DNA from: Bacteroidota bacterium
GTDB taxonomy: Bacteria; Bacteroidota; Rhodothermia; Rhodothermales; UBA10348
Length of the DNA stretch: 33,674 nucleotides
Direction: 5' to 3'
Assembly (NCBI GenBank): GCA_027622005.1
Contig: JAQBZH010000026.1
Coordinates: 1-33,674 of the forward strand
In this document: positions 1 through 12,997 of the stretch, piece after piece
Numbering within the stretch: the first letter of the stretch is position 1
Layout of the letters: the number at the start of each line of letters is the position of its first letter
The notes under the pieces: generated by a model
Told to the model about the DNA's origin: nothing
Databases searched by the model: none
The model's input: only the letters and a program-made list of their open reading frames with translations
Position numbers and translations under genes: made by a program

Positions 1-26
1 GGGGTTGGGTTTTACCCAACCCCGCC
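1..26 (+). terminator. GGGGTTGGG hairpin, probable terminator of an upstream gene
   Basis: A perfect 10-bp stem (1-10 with 14-23) closes a TTT loop. The following GCC could extend the stem with bases outside the window. A TTTTT run follows at about 36-40, so on the plus strand it resembles an intrinsic terminator for a gene that lies before the window. A near-copy of the same hairpin is at 6775-6803, on the other side of the czc operon. Confidence 0.6.
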
Positions 27-165
27 GCCGCTTCCTTTTTATGTACCTTCTATAGCTGCTCCACTCGTGTGTCCTGTCGCAGCGTTCAACGCCAGCTCGC
101 TTCAAATAGTAGAAACCTTTTCGAAAAGCTCCGGTAACGTCTTTTTCATACTCTTCAAAAACGAG

Positions 166-600
166 TTGACCCGTATTTACCACATCCGAACACGATTCTC
201 TTGGCTGGCAGGCATGATGGCCTCGCTGATGATCCTTACTCCACTCGGATCTCACGCGGTTTCAACTGTTTTGTGTATTTCGGAAGATGGTCATATCCAC
301 GCCGAGAAGGCGATTGGCCTTAATTGTGACCGATCTGTATCAGATTTAAACCCCGATTCGCATACGGCCCATTCTGAAGGAAAATCGTGTACCGATCTAC
401 CACTTCCGTTTGGCAATGTCGATGACAGTGCTTCCTTCCAAAAAGTGAAGGCTCAGTTACCGCATGTGTCCCAATCAGTTACCGCATTTTTTCCTAACTC
501 ATCTTCCACTGAAATATTCAAATCAAATGAGTACAACGTGAGGATTGACAAAAATGCGCCGAAAGTACAGCACAAGCCCCCATTGGTTTTGAGAATTTGA
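166..600 (+). CDS. Small secreted Cys/His protein heading the czc operon
   Basis: No named family can be assigned with certainty. From the TTG at 166 the product is 144 residues. It has a basic N-terminus, a hydrophobic stretch at about residues 11-28 that looks like a signal peptide, and then a mature part with the motif C37-ISEDGH-43, C54 and C75 in a C-TDLPLP context. Small exported proteins with a C-x(3)-DGH motif and a C-x-D-x-PL motif are, as I recall, often encoded next to Czc-type pumps, and this looks like one. It ends in PPLVLRI, similar to the LLPILRL end of the small protein at 15796-16263. It lies upstream of czcC in the same direction. A role in periplasmic metal binding or sensing is inference. 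The frame stays open to a GTG at 67, but that start would put about 33 residues before the signal peptide; an ATG lies at 214. The start is uncertain. Confidence 0.6.
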   Translation: MTRIYHIRTRFSWLAGMMASLMILTPLGSHAVSTVLCISEDGHIHAEKAIGLNCDRSVSDLNPDSHTAHSEGKSCTDLPLPFGNVDDSASFQKVKAQLPHVSQSVTAFFPNSSSTEIFKSNEYNVRIDKNAPKVQHKPPLVLRI

Positions 601-603
601 TTC

Positions 604-639
604 TTTGACCTCTTTTCGATGCATTTGACCTCTTTTCGA
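604..639. repeat. Two 16-bp direct repeats, 20-bp spacing, before czcC
   Basis: The 16-mer TTTGACCTCTTTTCGA occurs at 604-619 and again, unchanged, at 624-639. The period is 20 bp, about two helical turns, so both copies face the same side of the DNA. It lies in the 118-bp gap between the small secreted protein and czcC. It could be a tandem operator or a duplicated promoter element: TTTG resembles the Bacteroidota -33 box, and ATCGTTTG at 650-657 vaguely resembles the -7 box. The repeat is seen directly; the function is inference. Confidence 0.5.
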
Positions 640-718
640 CGCCAGGGGCATCGTTTGGGAACCGCTACCTCCCAGAAGTTAGGGAGTTTTGTCATCCAGA
701 ATCAGAATTGGTGGAATT

Positions 719-2013
719 ATGTATTTCCGTTGTTCTCGTCCACGGGTCACGTGGCTGGGATTGTTGTTATTGATATTTTCGGGCTCCCTACCTGCAAACA
801 GCACACCCACTGGAGGATATTCGATCCCCTTTTTGCCAAAAACGACCCTAAGTGACACTTTAACTTTCGCGGTATCGCTAGAAAAAGTCCTTCAATACGA
901 TCCAGGAATTAGGGGCGCAAGCGCAAATCTCGACGCCGCATTGGCATACGAACGGGTGGCCTCTAAATTACCAGACCCACGATTAGAGCTGGAATCAGAG
1001 GATTTATCTTCCTCCGGTCCCGAAATTCCCATCTATACCTTCTCGTTGATTCAACTCATCGAGTTGGGTGGAAAGCGTGGTGCAAGGCGCGAAGTTGCCA
1101 CTAGAAAACACGCACTAGCTCAAATTGAAGCGGCTAGAACCCTTACCGATATTCGTTCGAAAGTACACATTCGCTATGCGGAGGCGGTTGCCAGGCAATC
1201 GAGTGCCAGGGCTTCACAAGCATCCCTAGAACTCGCACGGGCCACGGTAGAAGCCATCTCAGTTAAAGTCGATGTCGGGGAGCGCCCCTTCATTGACTTG
1301 GCTCGAGCACAAATTGCATTTGCAGACGCTACCATTGAGTACCGGCAAGCCGAGCTGGACAAAAACGCGGCCTTTTCCCATCTGGCCTCATTGTGGGGGT
1401 CGATTCCTGAGTTTTCTGTCGTTTCCGAAACGCAGCCGTTTCAAGAGGTGTTGGACCTTTCTTCCCTCCTAGAACTACTAAATTCTAGTGCGTTATCTCA
1501 ATCCTGGGAAGCTGAATTAGCCATTATCCGTTCGCAATTAGCGGTTGAAGCGTCCCAAAGAGTGCCGGACATTACCCTTTCGACCGGTCTTCGGAAGTAC
1601 GAAACTACTGGATCGAAAACGGCCGTAGTCAAATTGTCCCTCGCCATTCCCCTTTTTAACGGTAATCGAGCCCGAACGGCGGCCGCCCGGTTTCAAGTAT
1701 TTGGTGCAGAGGCCTATCGAGATGAAGTAAGTCAATTGGCCCGCATCCAGGTAATAGAAGCACATCGAAAAGCATCTTCAATAAACGTGGAAGTTGCCGT
1801 GCTGAAAGATGAAATCCTTCCGAAAGCCGAAACCGTGGCAGCCTTAATGAAAGAAGGTTATCAAGAAGGCAAGTTTTCGCTCCTTGAGTTGTTAGATGCT
1901 CAATATGTGCTGGCCCGTTCTAGGGCTCGTTTAGCCAATGCCATTCTGGAGTACCAAATTTCAACCGCTGAATTGGCCCGTCTAATTGAACCCGCAACCT
2001 TTTCAACAAATTA

Positions 2014-2014
<1 letters not shown>
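719..2014 (+). CDS. czcC: CzcC-like outer-membrane efflux protein (TolC family)
   Basis: This is the outer-membrane channel of a heavy-metal RND tripartite pump. The 431-residue product begins with a signal peptide (Arg-rich start, then a Leu-rich core ending near SLPANS). Two long alpha-helical, Ala/Glu-rich repeats follow, typical of the outer membrane efflux protein (OEP) family, including an LIQLIELGGKRGARRE segment characteristic of CzcC/CusC-type proteins. I chose ATG 719 because GGTGGA lies just upstream and the signal peptide starts there; a TTG at 689 would add ten polar residues. The stop overlaps the czcB start by one base (TAATG), so translation is probably coupled. The length is normal for the family. 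Assignment to Czc rather than Cus follows from the partner CzcA. Confidence 0.9.
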
Positions 2015-6739
<4,725 letters not shown>

Positions 6740-6774
6740 TTTTCTGCGGTTGAATTCGGGAGATTCTTTGTTGA

Positions 6775-6803
6775 GGCGGGGTTGGGTTTTGCCCAACCCC
6801 GCC
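6775..6803. terminator. Bidirectional hairpin between czcA and kamA
   Basis: A perfect 12-bp stem, GGCGGGGTTGGG (6775-6786) with its complement (6792-6803), closes a TTTTG loop. It sits between two convergent genes, 35 bases after the czcA stop and 8 bases beyond the kamA stop, so it can serve both strands. No long T-run follows on either side. Its core is almost identical to the hairpin at 1-26, including the flanking GCCGC and CTTCC. Confidence 0.7.
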
Positions 6804-6811
6804 GCAACTTC

Positions 6812-7927
6812 CTACAAACGGGGTAGCACAACCGAACTTTCGCCGGGGAGAGGCGCATCGTTCATCTCCGTCCAAATCTCTCCTCTGGTAGACTTCATAA
6901 CCACACCTTCTGCATTTCGGCCCAGTACGTAGTCCCGCGTCAAGGGGACTTTGCCAAAGGGCGTGTCCAGAATGTATTTCGGGATCGCAAAACCAGTTAA
7001 ATGCCCTTGCAACTCGTGCATGATGTGCATGCCTACCTCAATCGGCGTTCGGAAGTGCACCGTACCGCCAATAAGTTGAGCCTGGTACAGGTAATATGGC
7101 CGGATGCGCATGTTCACAAGACCCCGGCAGAGTTCGCGCATCGTTTCGACTGAGTCATTGATCCCTTTGAGTAGCACGGTTTGATTGCCCACAGGCACAC
7201 CCGCCCTCAGCAACCGGTCTATGGCTGCGCCCGCTTCCGGGGTCAATTCTTTCGGGTGATTAAAATGCGTATTGAACCAAATCGGATGATGCCGTGAAAG
7301 CACTTCGCACAGCTCTGGGGTGATGCGCTGCGGTAGTTTTACCGGCATTCTGGACCCAATTCGGATGATATCGACGTGCCCAATGGCCCGAAGCTCGGTT
7401 AGCAGCCAATCGATGTTGGCGTCTCCGAGGGTTAGGGGATCTCCGCCGGTCAGCAAAACATCATTAATTTCTGGATGCGCGGCGATGTAAGCGATAGCCT
7501 CACGCAATTCCCCTTTTCGCATCATGAACTCGGCCTCACCCACCATCCGCTTCCGCAAGCAATACCGACAATAAATCGCGCACTGGCTTGTCACGCAAAA
7601 TGCCACGCGATCGGGGTAGTTGTGGATCAGGTTTTTCACGGGCGAATGGGCCACTTCTTCGAGTGGATCCTCCAATCCGACCACATCGGGCGCCAGTTCT
7701 TCCATCAATGGAACCACCTGTCGACGAATCGGGCAGGTGGGGTCGGCCCGGTCCATCAGGGACGCGTAATAAGGGGTGATGGACCACTGAAATACGTCCT
7801 TTGTCGCTTCAATAGCCGCCATTTCCTCCGCGGTAGGTTCGAAATAGTCCCTGAGGGCCTCCTCAGACTCAATCCGATGCCGCATGTGCCAACGCCAATC
7901 ATTCCACTGTTCGGGGGTGTATTTCAT
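6812..7927 (-). CDS. KamA-family radical SAM aminomutase
   Basis: This is a lysine-2,3-aminomutase-family enzyme: a radical S-adenosylmethionine, PLP-dependent protein that moves an alpha-amino group to the beta position. At 371 residues it is near the family norm. The iron-sulfur cluster motif CxxxCxxC is at C116, C120 and C123 and is followed by RKRM. The SAM-binding GGDP is at 161-164. The PLP lysine is K326 in the GKVPL context. In clostridial lysine 2,3-aminomutase two aspartates (D293 and D330) bind the substrate side chain. Here the aligned positions read Q284 (YQAQL) and D321 (ILDTP), so one of them is replaced. The characterised glutamate version uses Lys and Asn instead. The substrate may therefore be neither lysine nor glutamate; that is inference. 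The ATG overlaps the stop of the ATP-grasp gene by four bases (ATGA), so the two are co-translated. Confidence 0.88.
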   Translation of the reverse strand: MKYTPEQWNDWRWHMRHRIESEEALRDYFEPTAEEMAAIEATKDVFQWSITPYYASLMDRADPTCPIRRQVVPLMEELAPDVVGLEDPLEEVAHSPVKNLIHNYPDRVAFCVTSQCAIYCRYCLRKRMVGEAEFMMRKGELREAIAYIAAHPEINDVLLTGGDPLTLGDANIDWLLTELRAIGHVDIIRIGSRMPVKLPQRITPELCEVLSRHHPIWFNTHFNHPKELTPEAGAAIDRLLRAGVPVGNQTVLLKGINDSVETMRELCRGLVNMRIRPYYLYQAQLIGGTVHFRTPIEVGMHIMHELQGHLTGFAIPKYILDTPFGKVPLTRDYVLGRNAEGVVMKSTRGEIWTEMNDAPLPGESSVVLPRL

Positions 7928-8907
7928 GGTTTTACCCTCTCAATAGCTTCTCGCAACACCTGAGCCAAAAAATCAGGGTAAGACAGCCCCATTAGCTCGG
8001 CCATGATCGCAAACGTTCCGTCCGGGGCAAAAGTGGGGAGTGGATTGATCTCTAAAAACCACTCCCGCCCCTCGGCATCCACCCGAAAATCAACGCGCGC
8101 AAAATCACGGCACTCCAGCTTATGAAAAATCTTCAGAGCAGCTGCCTGCAAACGCGCTTCCAATTCGGGTGAAAGAACGCCTGGCAGTGCATACGAATGA
8201 TCTACAACGGGTAGTCCTTTACGGTCGAGCACGTGTAACCCGATGCCAGTCTCGGTCTCGACCGCGCGCTGGATGACCGGGAGGGTACGCGGCGGACGGT
8301 GGCCCACTACGGCTACGGTAAATTCGCTTCCCTCCACAAATTCCTCAACCAGCGCATCCTGTTTATAGATTTGGATGATTTCAGTCACCTGAGCGCGCAA
8401 ATCATCATCCGAAAACACTTTGCTCCTAGCCGTTAATCCCTTCGCAGACCCCTCATATCTCGGTTTCACGAACAAGGGAAACGTTTTCGGCGCTGTGGAA
8501 AGATCGATTTGATCACCAGAAAATACGGAATAGGCCGGAGTACGAAGCCCAGCCGCCACCGCGAGATCTTTGGTCCACGCTTTGTCTAAACTCAGCGAAA
8601 GAGTGAGCGCATCCGACCCTACAAAAGGCACCCCCATCATTTCCATTAGCGCCGGAGCTTCCCCTTCCCGGTTGCGCCCCCGTCCACCTTCGGCAATATT
8701 CAGACCTACATCAAAACCCGGATTATCCATGTGGGGCAACAAGTTACGGGCAGGTCCGATACGAACCGGCACGTGGCCCAATGCCCTTATGGCGGATTCA
8801 AGCGCCTGCACCGTTTCAACGGGTTCATTTTCGACATCCGCATCGAAAGGCTCCCCGGGAGTCCAGGGATAGTCTTCAAAAAGATCGTAAATCAATCCGA
8901 TGCGCAT
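7924..8907 (-). CDS. D-Ala-D-Ala-ligase-like ATP-grasp enzyme
   Basis: This is an ATP-grasp ligase related to D-alanine-D-alanine ligase, which forms an amide bond through an acyl-phosphate. The 327-residue product has an N-terminal domain (MRIGLIYDL, then LNIAEGGRGRNREGEAP at 69-85). The ATP-grasp core carries K148 in FVKP, VEEFVEGSEF at 187-196, and the metal-binding RVDF and EINPLP (286-291). Classical Ddl enzymes start with a GGxSxE motif and end in EVNTLPG. Here the first is absent and the last reads EINPLPTF, so this belongs to a paralogous group rather than the cell-wall enzyme. It is the first gene of a two-gene operon with the KamA-family gene. A plausible job is to ligate the beta-amino acid made by that enzyme; this is inference. 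Confidence 0.82.
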   Translation of the reverse strand: MRIGLIYDLFEDYPWTPGEPFDADVENEPVETVQALESAIRALGHVPVRIGPARNLLPHMDNPGFDVGLNIAEGGRGRNREGEAPALMEMMGVPFVGSDALTLSLSLDKAWTKDLAVAAGLRTPAYSVFSGDQIDLSTAPKTFPLFVKPRYEGSAKGLTARSKVFSDDDLRAQVTEIIQIYKQDALVEEFVEGSEFTVAVVGHRPPRTLPVIQRAVETETGIGLHVLDRKGLPVVDHSYALPGVLSPELEARLQAAALKIFHKLECRDFARVDFRVDAEGREWFLEINPLPTFAPDGTFAIMAELMGLSYPDFLAQVLREAIERVKP

Positions 8908-8939
8908 GCTGACAGTGCCCGAATGGGCTAGGGTAAAAT

Positions 8940-8966
8940 AGTACTAGGTCGCAACCTACGAATACT
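8940..8966. promoter_or_regulatory. Imperfect inverted repeat in a divergent promoter region
   Basis: TAGGT (8945-8949) and ACCTA (8954-8958) form a short inverted repeat around CGCA. AGTA (8940-8943) and TACT (8963-8966) extend it outwards. It lies in the 126-bp gap between two divergent genes, so it could be an operator. The symmetry is short and could be chance. Confidence 0.2.
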
Positions 8967-9033
8967 GGTTCTTTTTGTGCGAACCTTATATTCTCTCTAT
9001 CTACAATTCACCAACGCCATATATCCTCTCAAG

Positions 9034-9864
9034 ATGAAAAGGACCATCTCTTCCCCATTCCATAACATGACTTCCGTGTTTTTCATTTTTGGATATGTTT
9101 TGGCTGGCTGTACTTCCGTCGAAACCGAAGCTCCGTTCGCGCTGCCTTCCGGAACGCTGGTTGACATGTCTTACGCCTATAACGATAGTACGATTTATTG
9201 GCCTACAGCCCCGGGTTTCGTTAAAACAACCGATTTTGAAGGGACGACGGAAGCTGGATTTTACTATACAGCCTATTCCATTAGTACGGCTGAACATGGC
9301 GGGACCCACCTGGATTCTCCCGTTCATTTCTCCGAAGGGAAGCTTTCAGTTGACCAGATTCCACTAGATCGGTTGATGGGATCCGCAATTGTCATCGACG
9401 TTCAGGCCCAGGCGGCCGAAAATCGGGACTATTTGATTTCTAAGGATGATATTTTGCTGTGGGAATCTGAAAACGGATCTATTCCAGAGGGCGCGATCGT
9501 TCTGTTTCGCACGGGGTTTGGCCAATATTGGCCCGATCGAGAAACCTACATGGGGACTGCTGTGCTAGGCCCGGAAGGCGCCAAGCTGCTTCATTTTCCG
9601 GGAATTGACCCTGGTACAGCCGCGCTCTTAGCCACGGAGCGCACTATAAAAGCGGTTGGAATCGACACGCCGAGCATCGATTTCGGACAATCAAAACTTT
9701 TCGAAACCCATCAGACCCTGTTTGGCGCCAATATTCCGGCATTTGAAAACGTGGCAAATCTAGACCAGCTACCAATCACGGGCGCCATTGTAATTGCGTT
9801 ACCGATGAAAATCGAAGGGGGCAGCGGCGGCCCCCTCCGAATAGTCGCTATCATTCCCAACTAG
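9034..9864 (+). CDS. Exported cyclase/kynurenine-formamidase-family lipoprotein
   Basis: This belongs to the cyclase family (Pfam PF04199), metal-dependent hydrolases that include kynurenine formamidase and isatin hydrolase. The metal-binding signature HGGTHLDSPVHF is intact and is followed by the usual IPEGAIVLFRTGF, VGIDTPSID and a GGSGGPLR end. Before the domain is a lipoprotein signal ending in the lipobox LAGC, so the enzyme should sit on a membrane outside the cytoplasm. That is less common than the cytoplasmic tryptophan-pathway enzymes. ATG 9034 gives 276 residues with a Lys/Arg n-region. A GTG at 8977 adds 19 residues, and ATG 9067 gives the shortest signal. It is divergent from the ATP-grasp gene and convergent with cusA, 21 bases away. 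The substrate is unknown. Confidence 0.82.
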   Translation: MKRTISSPFHNMTSVFFIFGYVLAGCTSVETEAPFALPSGTLVDMSYAYNDSTIYWPTAPGFVKTTDFEGTTEAGFYYTAYSISTAEHGGTHLDSPVHFSEGKLSVDQIPLDRLMGSAIVIDVQAQAAENRDYLISKDDILLWESENGSIPEGAIVLFRTGFGQYWPDRETYMGTAVLGPEGAKLLHFPGIDPGTAALLATERTIKAVGIDTPSIDFGQSKLFETHQTLFGANIPAFENVANLDQLPITGAIVIALPMKIEGGSGGPLRIVAIIPN

Positions 9865-9885
9865 TCCCGATTTGCGGAATCCATT

Positions 9886-12800
9886 TCAAACTCGTCGCAT
9901 CTGCCTTTCCCTCCAGAGGTAATAAATGACGGGGATGACAATGAGTGTTAGAATGGTAGAGGAAACCATGCCCCCAATCATTGGGGCTGCAATACGCTGC
10001 ATCACTTCCGAGCCTGTGCCGTGCCCCCACATAATGGGCAATAGTCCGGCCATGATCGTGGCGACAGTCATCATTTTGGGACGCACGCGTTCGACAGCCC
10101 CATGGATAACAGCCGCGTAAAGGTCTTTTAATTCCGTCATTTCACCGCGCTTCAGCCCAGCTTTGTACGCGTGATCCAGATAAATGAGCATGATGACACC
10201 CGTTTCTGCGGCTACCCCGGCTAAGGCTATGAATCCGACGCCAACCGCGACGCTGAGGTTGTACTCCAACAAGTAAACGAGCCATATGCCACCAACAGCG
10301 GCAAATGGCACCGAAAGCATGACAATTAAGCTTTCTTGCGCATTTCTAAAATTCAAGTACAGCAGGGCAAAAATCAGTAGAAGGGTGAATGGAATGACCA
10401 GTTTGAGGCGATCCTTAGCGCGCTCCATATACTCGTATTGACCACTCCAAACGAGCGAATATCCGGCCGGGAGCTTCAAATTCTGCGTCACAACGTCCTT
10501 GGCGTTCGCTACATACGTTCCTATGTCAATATCCCGAATATCGACCAAAACCCAGGCTGTCCGGCGGGCATTTTCGCTCTTAATGACGGGTGGACCTTTC
10601 GTTATCTCCATTTTAGCCACATACCCGAGTGGAATTTGATTGCCACGCGGTGTCGAGATAAGGACCCTTTCAAGGTCCACCAAATTGTCCCTCGTTTCCC
10701 TTGAATACCGAACATTGACCGGATAGCGCTCCAGCCCTTCTACGGTCTGAGTCACGTTCATTCCGCCAATGGCCGACATGATCACATCCTGGACGTCTCC
10801 GACCGTGAGGCCATACCGAGCTGCTTCGAGACGGTCTATTTTCCAATCCAAAAAGTTGCCGTTTACGGGCTTGTCTGGAAATGCGCTCAGTGTACCCGGT
10901 ATATCGTCTAAAAGAACAGCTATATCTGATGTCAACCGAGATAATACTTCCAGATCTGGTCCCATGACCTTGATCCCGACCGGTGTTTTAATTCCGGTTG
11001 AAAGCATGTCAATCCGGGTTTTGATGGGCATAGTCCAGGCATTGACCAAGCCCGGAAATTGAACGGCATCATCCATTTCTTCGATCAACTTTTCAACCGT
11101 CATTCCCGGTCTCCAATCCTCCTCCGGACGCAGCATGATGGTTGTTTCCAACATTGAAAGAGGGGCAGGATCGGTAGCCGTGTTAGCTCTTCCAACTTTT
11201 CCGAGCACGTGGTGGACCTCCGGAAAAGACATGATGATCCGGTCCGTTTGCTGTACCAACTCCCGCGCCTTGGTGATGCTGATCCCCGGATCGGTCGTAG
11301 GCATATAAAGAATATCACCTTCATTGAGAGCCGGCATAAATTCCGATCCGAGCTTCGACAATGGCCAAAAAGTGACGAGCAAAACGACGGTTGCGAGCGC
11401 GATCGTCCACCATTTGAACCGCAAGGCCATCTGGATACAGGGGCGGTAAATCGCCTGAAAGATCCGGTTGACAGGATTTTTCTTTTCCGGAATGATCTTG
11501 CCCCGGATAAAATACCCCATGAGCACCGGTACGACGGTTATCGCTAGAATGGCAGCAGCCGCCATGGCGTAGGATTTTGTAAACGCTAGCGGCTTAAACA
11601 ACCGACCTTCCTGGGCCTCTAGCGTGAAAACCGGCAAAAACGACAGTGTTACGATCAAAAGGGAATAAAACAGGGCCGGCCCAACCTCCTTGGACGCATC
11701 AATCACAATCTGCCAGTGGTCTTTCTTACCTCCATCCACCTCGAGATGCTTGTGCATATTTTCGATCATCACGATGGCCGCATCTACCATGGCCCCAATA
11801 GCAATAGCAATACCTGCCAGGGACATAATATTAGCGCTCAATCCCTGCGCGTTCATCACGATAAACGCCATTAAAATGCCCATCGGGAGCGTAAAAACGG
11901 CCACAAAAGCACTGCGGAAGTGTAGTAAGAACAGCAAGACAATGAGGGTTACTACGATGATTTCCTCGAGCAACTTGTCCTTCAAATTGTCGATGGCCCG
12001 AGTGATCAGTGTCGACCGATCGTAAGCGGCTTTGATGGTAACTCCCTCCGGCAGCCCGGCTTGCAGCTGTTCTAGCTTTTGTTTAACTCCTTCGATCGTG
12101 GCCAGCGCATTGGCCCCGTAGCGCATCACGACGACGCCTCCGACCGCCTCGCCCTCCCCGTTCCATTCAACCAATCCACGCCTGAGTTCGGGCCCGAGGT
12201 GCACGTTGGCCACGTTACTTATTAAAATGGGCGTCCCGTTTTTATCAACCCCAATCGAAGTGTTTTCGATGTCCTCGATCGATTTGATATACCCTAGCCC
12301 CCGAACCATGAATTCGGTTTCACCCATCTCAACGAGCCGGCCGCCAACGTCTGCGTTGGACCTCATGAGCGCCTGCCGAACCTGATTCAGAGGAATATCA
12401 TAAGCGAGCAGCCGATTGGGATCGACTTCTACTTGATATTGCTTTACATAGCCCCCAATAGACGCTACCTCGGCCACACCCGGAACACTGGTCAATTCGT
12501 ACCGCAAAAACCAGTCTTGAATGGAACGCAGCTGCTGTAGGTCGTATTTGTCCCCGCCGTCCAAAACATATTCATATACCCACCCGACCCCCGTCGCGTC
12601 CGGACCAAGAGAAGGGGTGATTCCTGCAGGCATCCGTCCGGAGGCAAAATTCAGGTATTCCAGTACCCGACTTCGGGCCCAATACATGTCGGTTCCTTCT
12701 TCAAAAATGATGTAGACGAAAGAAAGACCGAACATAGAATACCCCCGAACCGTCTTGGCAAACGGAACCGAGAGCATGGCTGTCGTTAGGGGATAAGTGA

Positions 12801-12993
12801 CCTGATCCTCCACGACCTGCGGAGCTTGGCCGGGATATTCAGTAAAAATAATAACCTGAACATCGGACAGGTCAGGGATGGCGTCGACGGAGGTGTTGAG
12901 AATCGCGTACCAACCCGTCACGGCCGTTATCGCGGCCAATACCAGAACCATAATCCTGTTTTTGACCGAAAATTCGATAATTTTTTCTAACAT
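9886..12993 (-). CDS. cusA: CusA-like Cu(I)/Ag(I) RND efflux pump
   Basis: This is an inner-membrane pump of the HME-RND family that exports monovalent copper and silver. At 1035 residues it is the size of E. coli CusA. The N-terminal signature DAIPDLSDVQVIIFTEYPGQ is CusA-type. The three methionines that bind Cu(I)/Ag(I) are all present as M564 (LYMPTT), M614 (PLSMLETT) and M663 (IDMLSTGIK). Each is exactly nine residues before the E. coli positions 573, 623 and 672. D404 in AMVDAAIVMIEN matches the proton-relay Asp405 of E. coli. It starts four bases after the cusB stop and is the last gene of the operon. Confidence 0.95.
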   Translation of the reverse strand: MLEKIIEFSVKNRIMVLVLAAITAVTGWYAILNTSVDAIPDLSDVQVIIFTEYPGQAPQVVEDQVTYPLTTAMLSVPFAKTVRGYSMFGLSFVYIIFEEGTDMYWARSRVLEYLNFASGRMPAGITPSLGPDATGVGWVYEYVLDGGDKYDLQQLRSIQDWFLRYELTSVPGVAEVASIGGYVKQYQVEVDPNRLLAYDIPLNQVRQALMRSNADVGGRLVEMGETEFMVRGLGYIKSIEDIENTSIGVDKNGTPILISNVANVHLGPELRRGLVEWNGEGEAVGGVVVMRYGANALATIEGVKQKLEQLQAGLPEGVTIKAAYDRSTLITRAIDNLKDKLLEEIIVVTLIVLLFLLHFRSAFVAVFTLPMGILMAFIVMNAQGLSANIMSLAGIAIAIGAMVDAAIVMIENMHKHLEVDGGKKDHWQIVIDASKEVGPALFYSLLIVTLSFLPVFTLEAQEGRLFKPLAFTKSYAMAAAAILAITVVPVLMGYFIRGKIIPEKKNPVNRIFQAIYRPCIQMALRFKWWTIALATVVLLVTFWPLSKLGSEFMPALNEGDILYMPTTDPGISITKARELVQQTDRIIMSFPEVHHVLGKVGRANTATDPAPLSMLETTIMLRPEEDWRPGMTVEKLIEEMDDAVQFPGLVNAWTMPIKTRIDMLSTGIKTPVGIKVMGPDLEVLSRLTSDIAVLLDDIPGTLSAFPDKPVNGNFLDWKIDRLEAARYGLTVGDVQDVIMSAIGGMNVTQTVEGLERYPVNVRYSRETRDNLVDLERVLISTPRGNQIPLGYVAKMEITKGPPVIKSENARRTAWVLVDIRDIDIGTYVANAKDVVTQNLKLPAGYSLVWSGQYEYMERAKDRLKLVIPFTLLLIFALLYLNFRNAQESLIVMLSVPFAAVGGIWLVYLLEYNLSVAVGVGFIALAGVAAETGVIMLIYLDHAYKAGLKRGEMTELKDLYAAVIHGAVERVRPKMMTVATIMAGLLPIMWGHGTGSEVMQRIAAPMIGGMVSSTILTLIVIPVIYYLWRERQMRRV

Positions 12994-12997
12994 GCGG

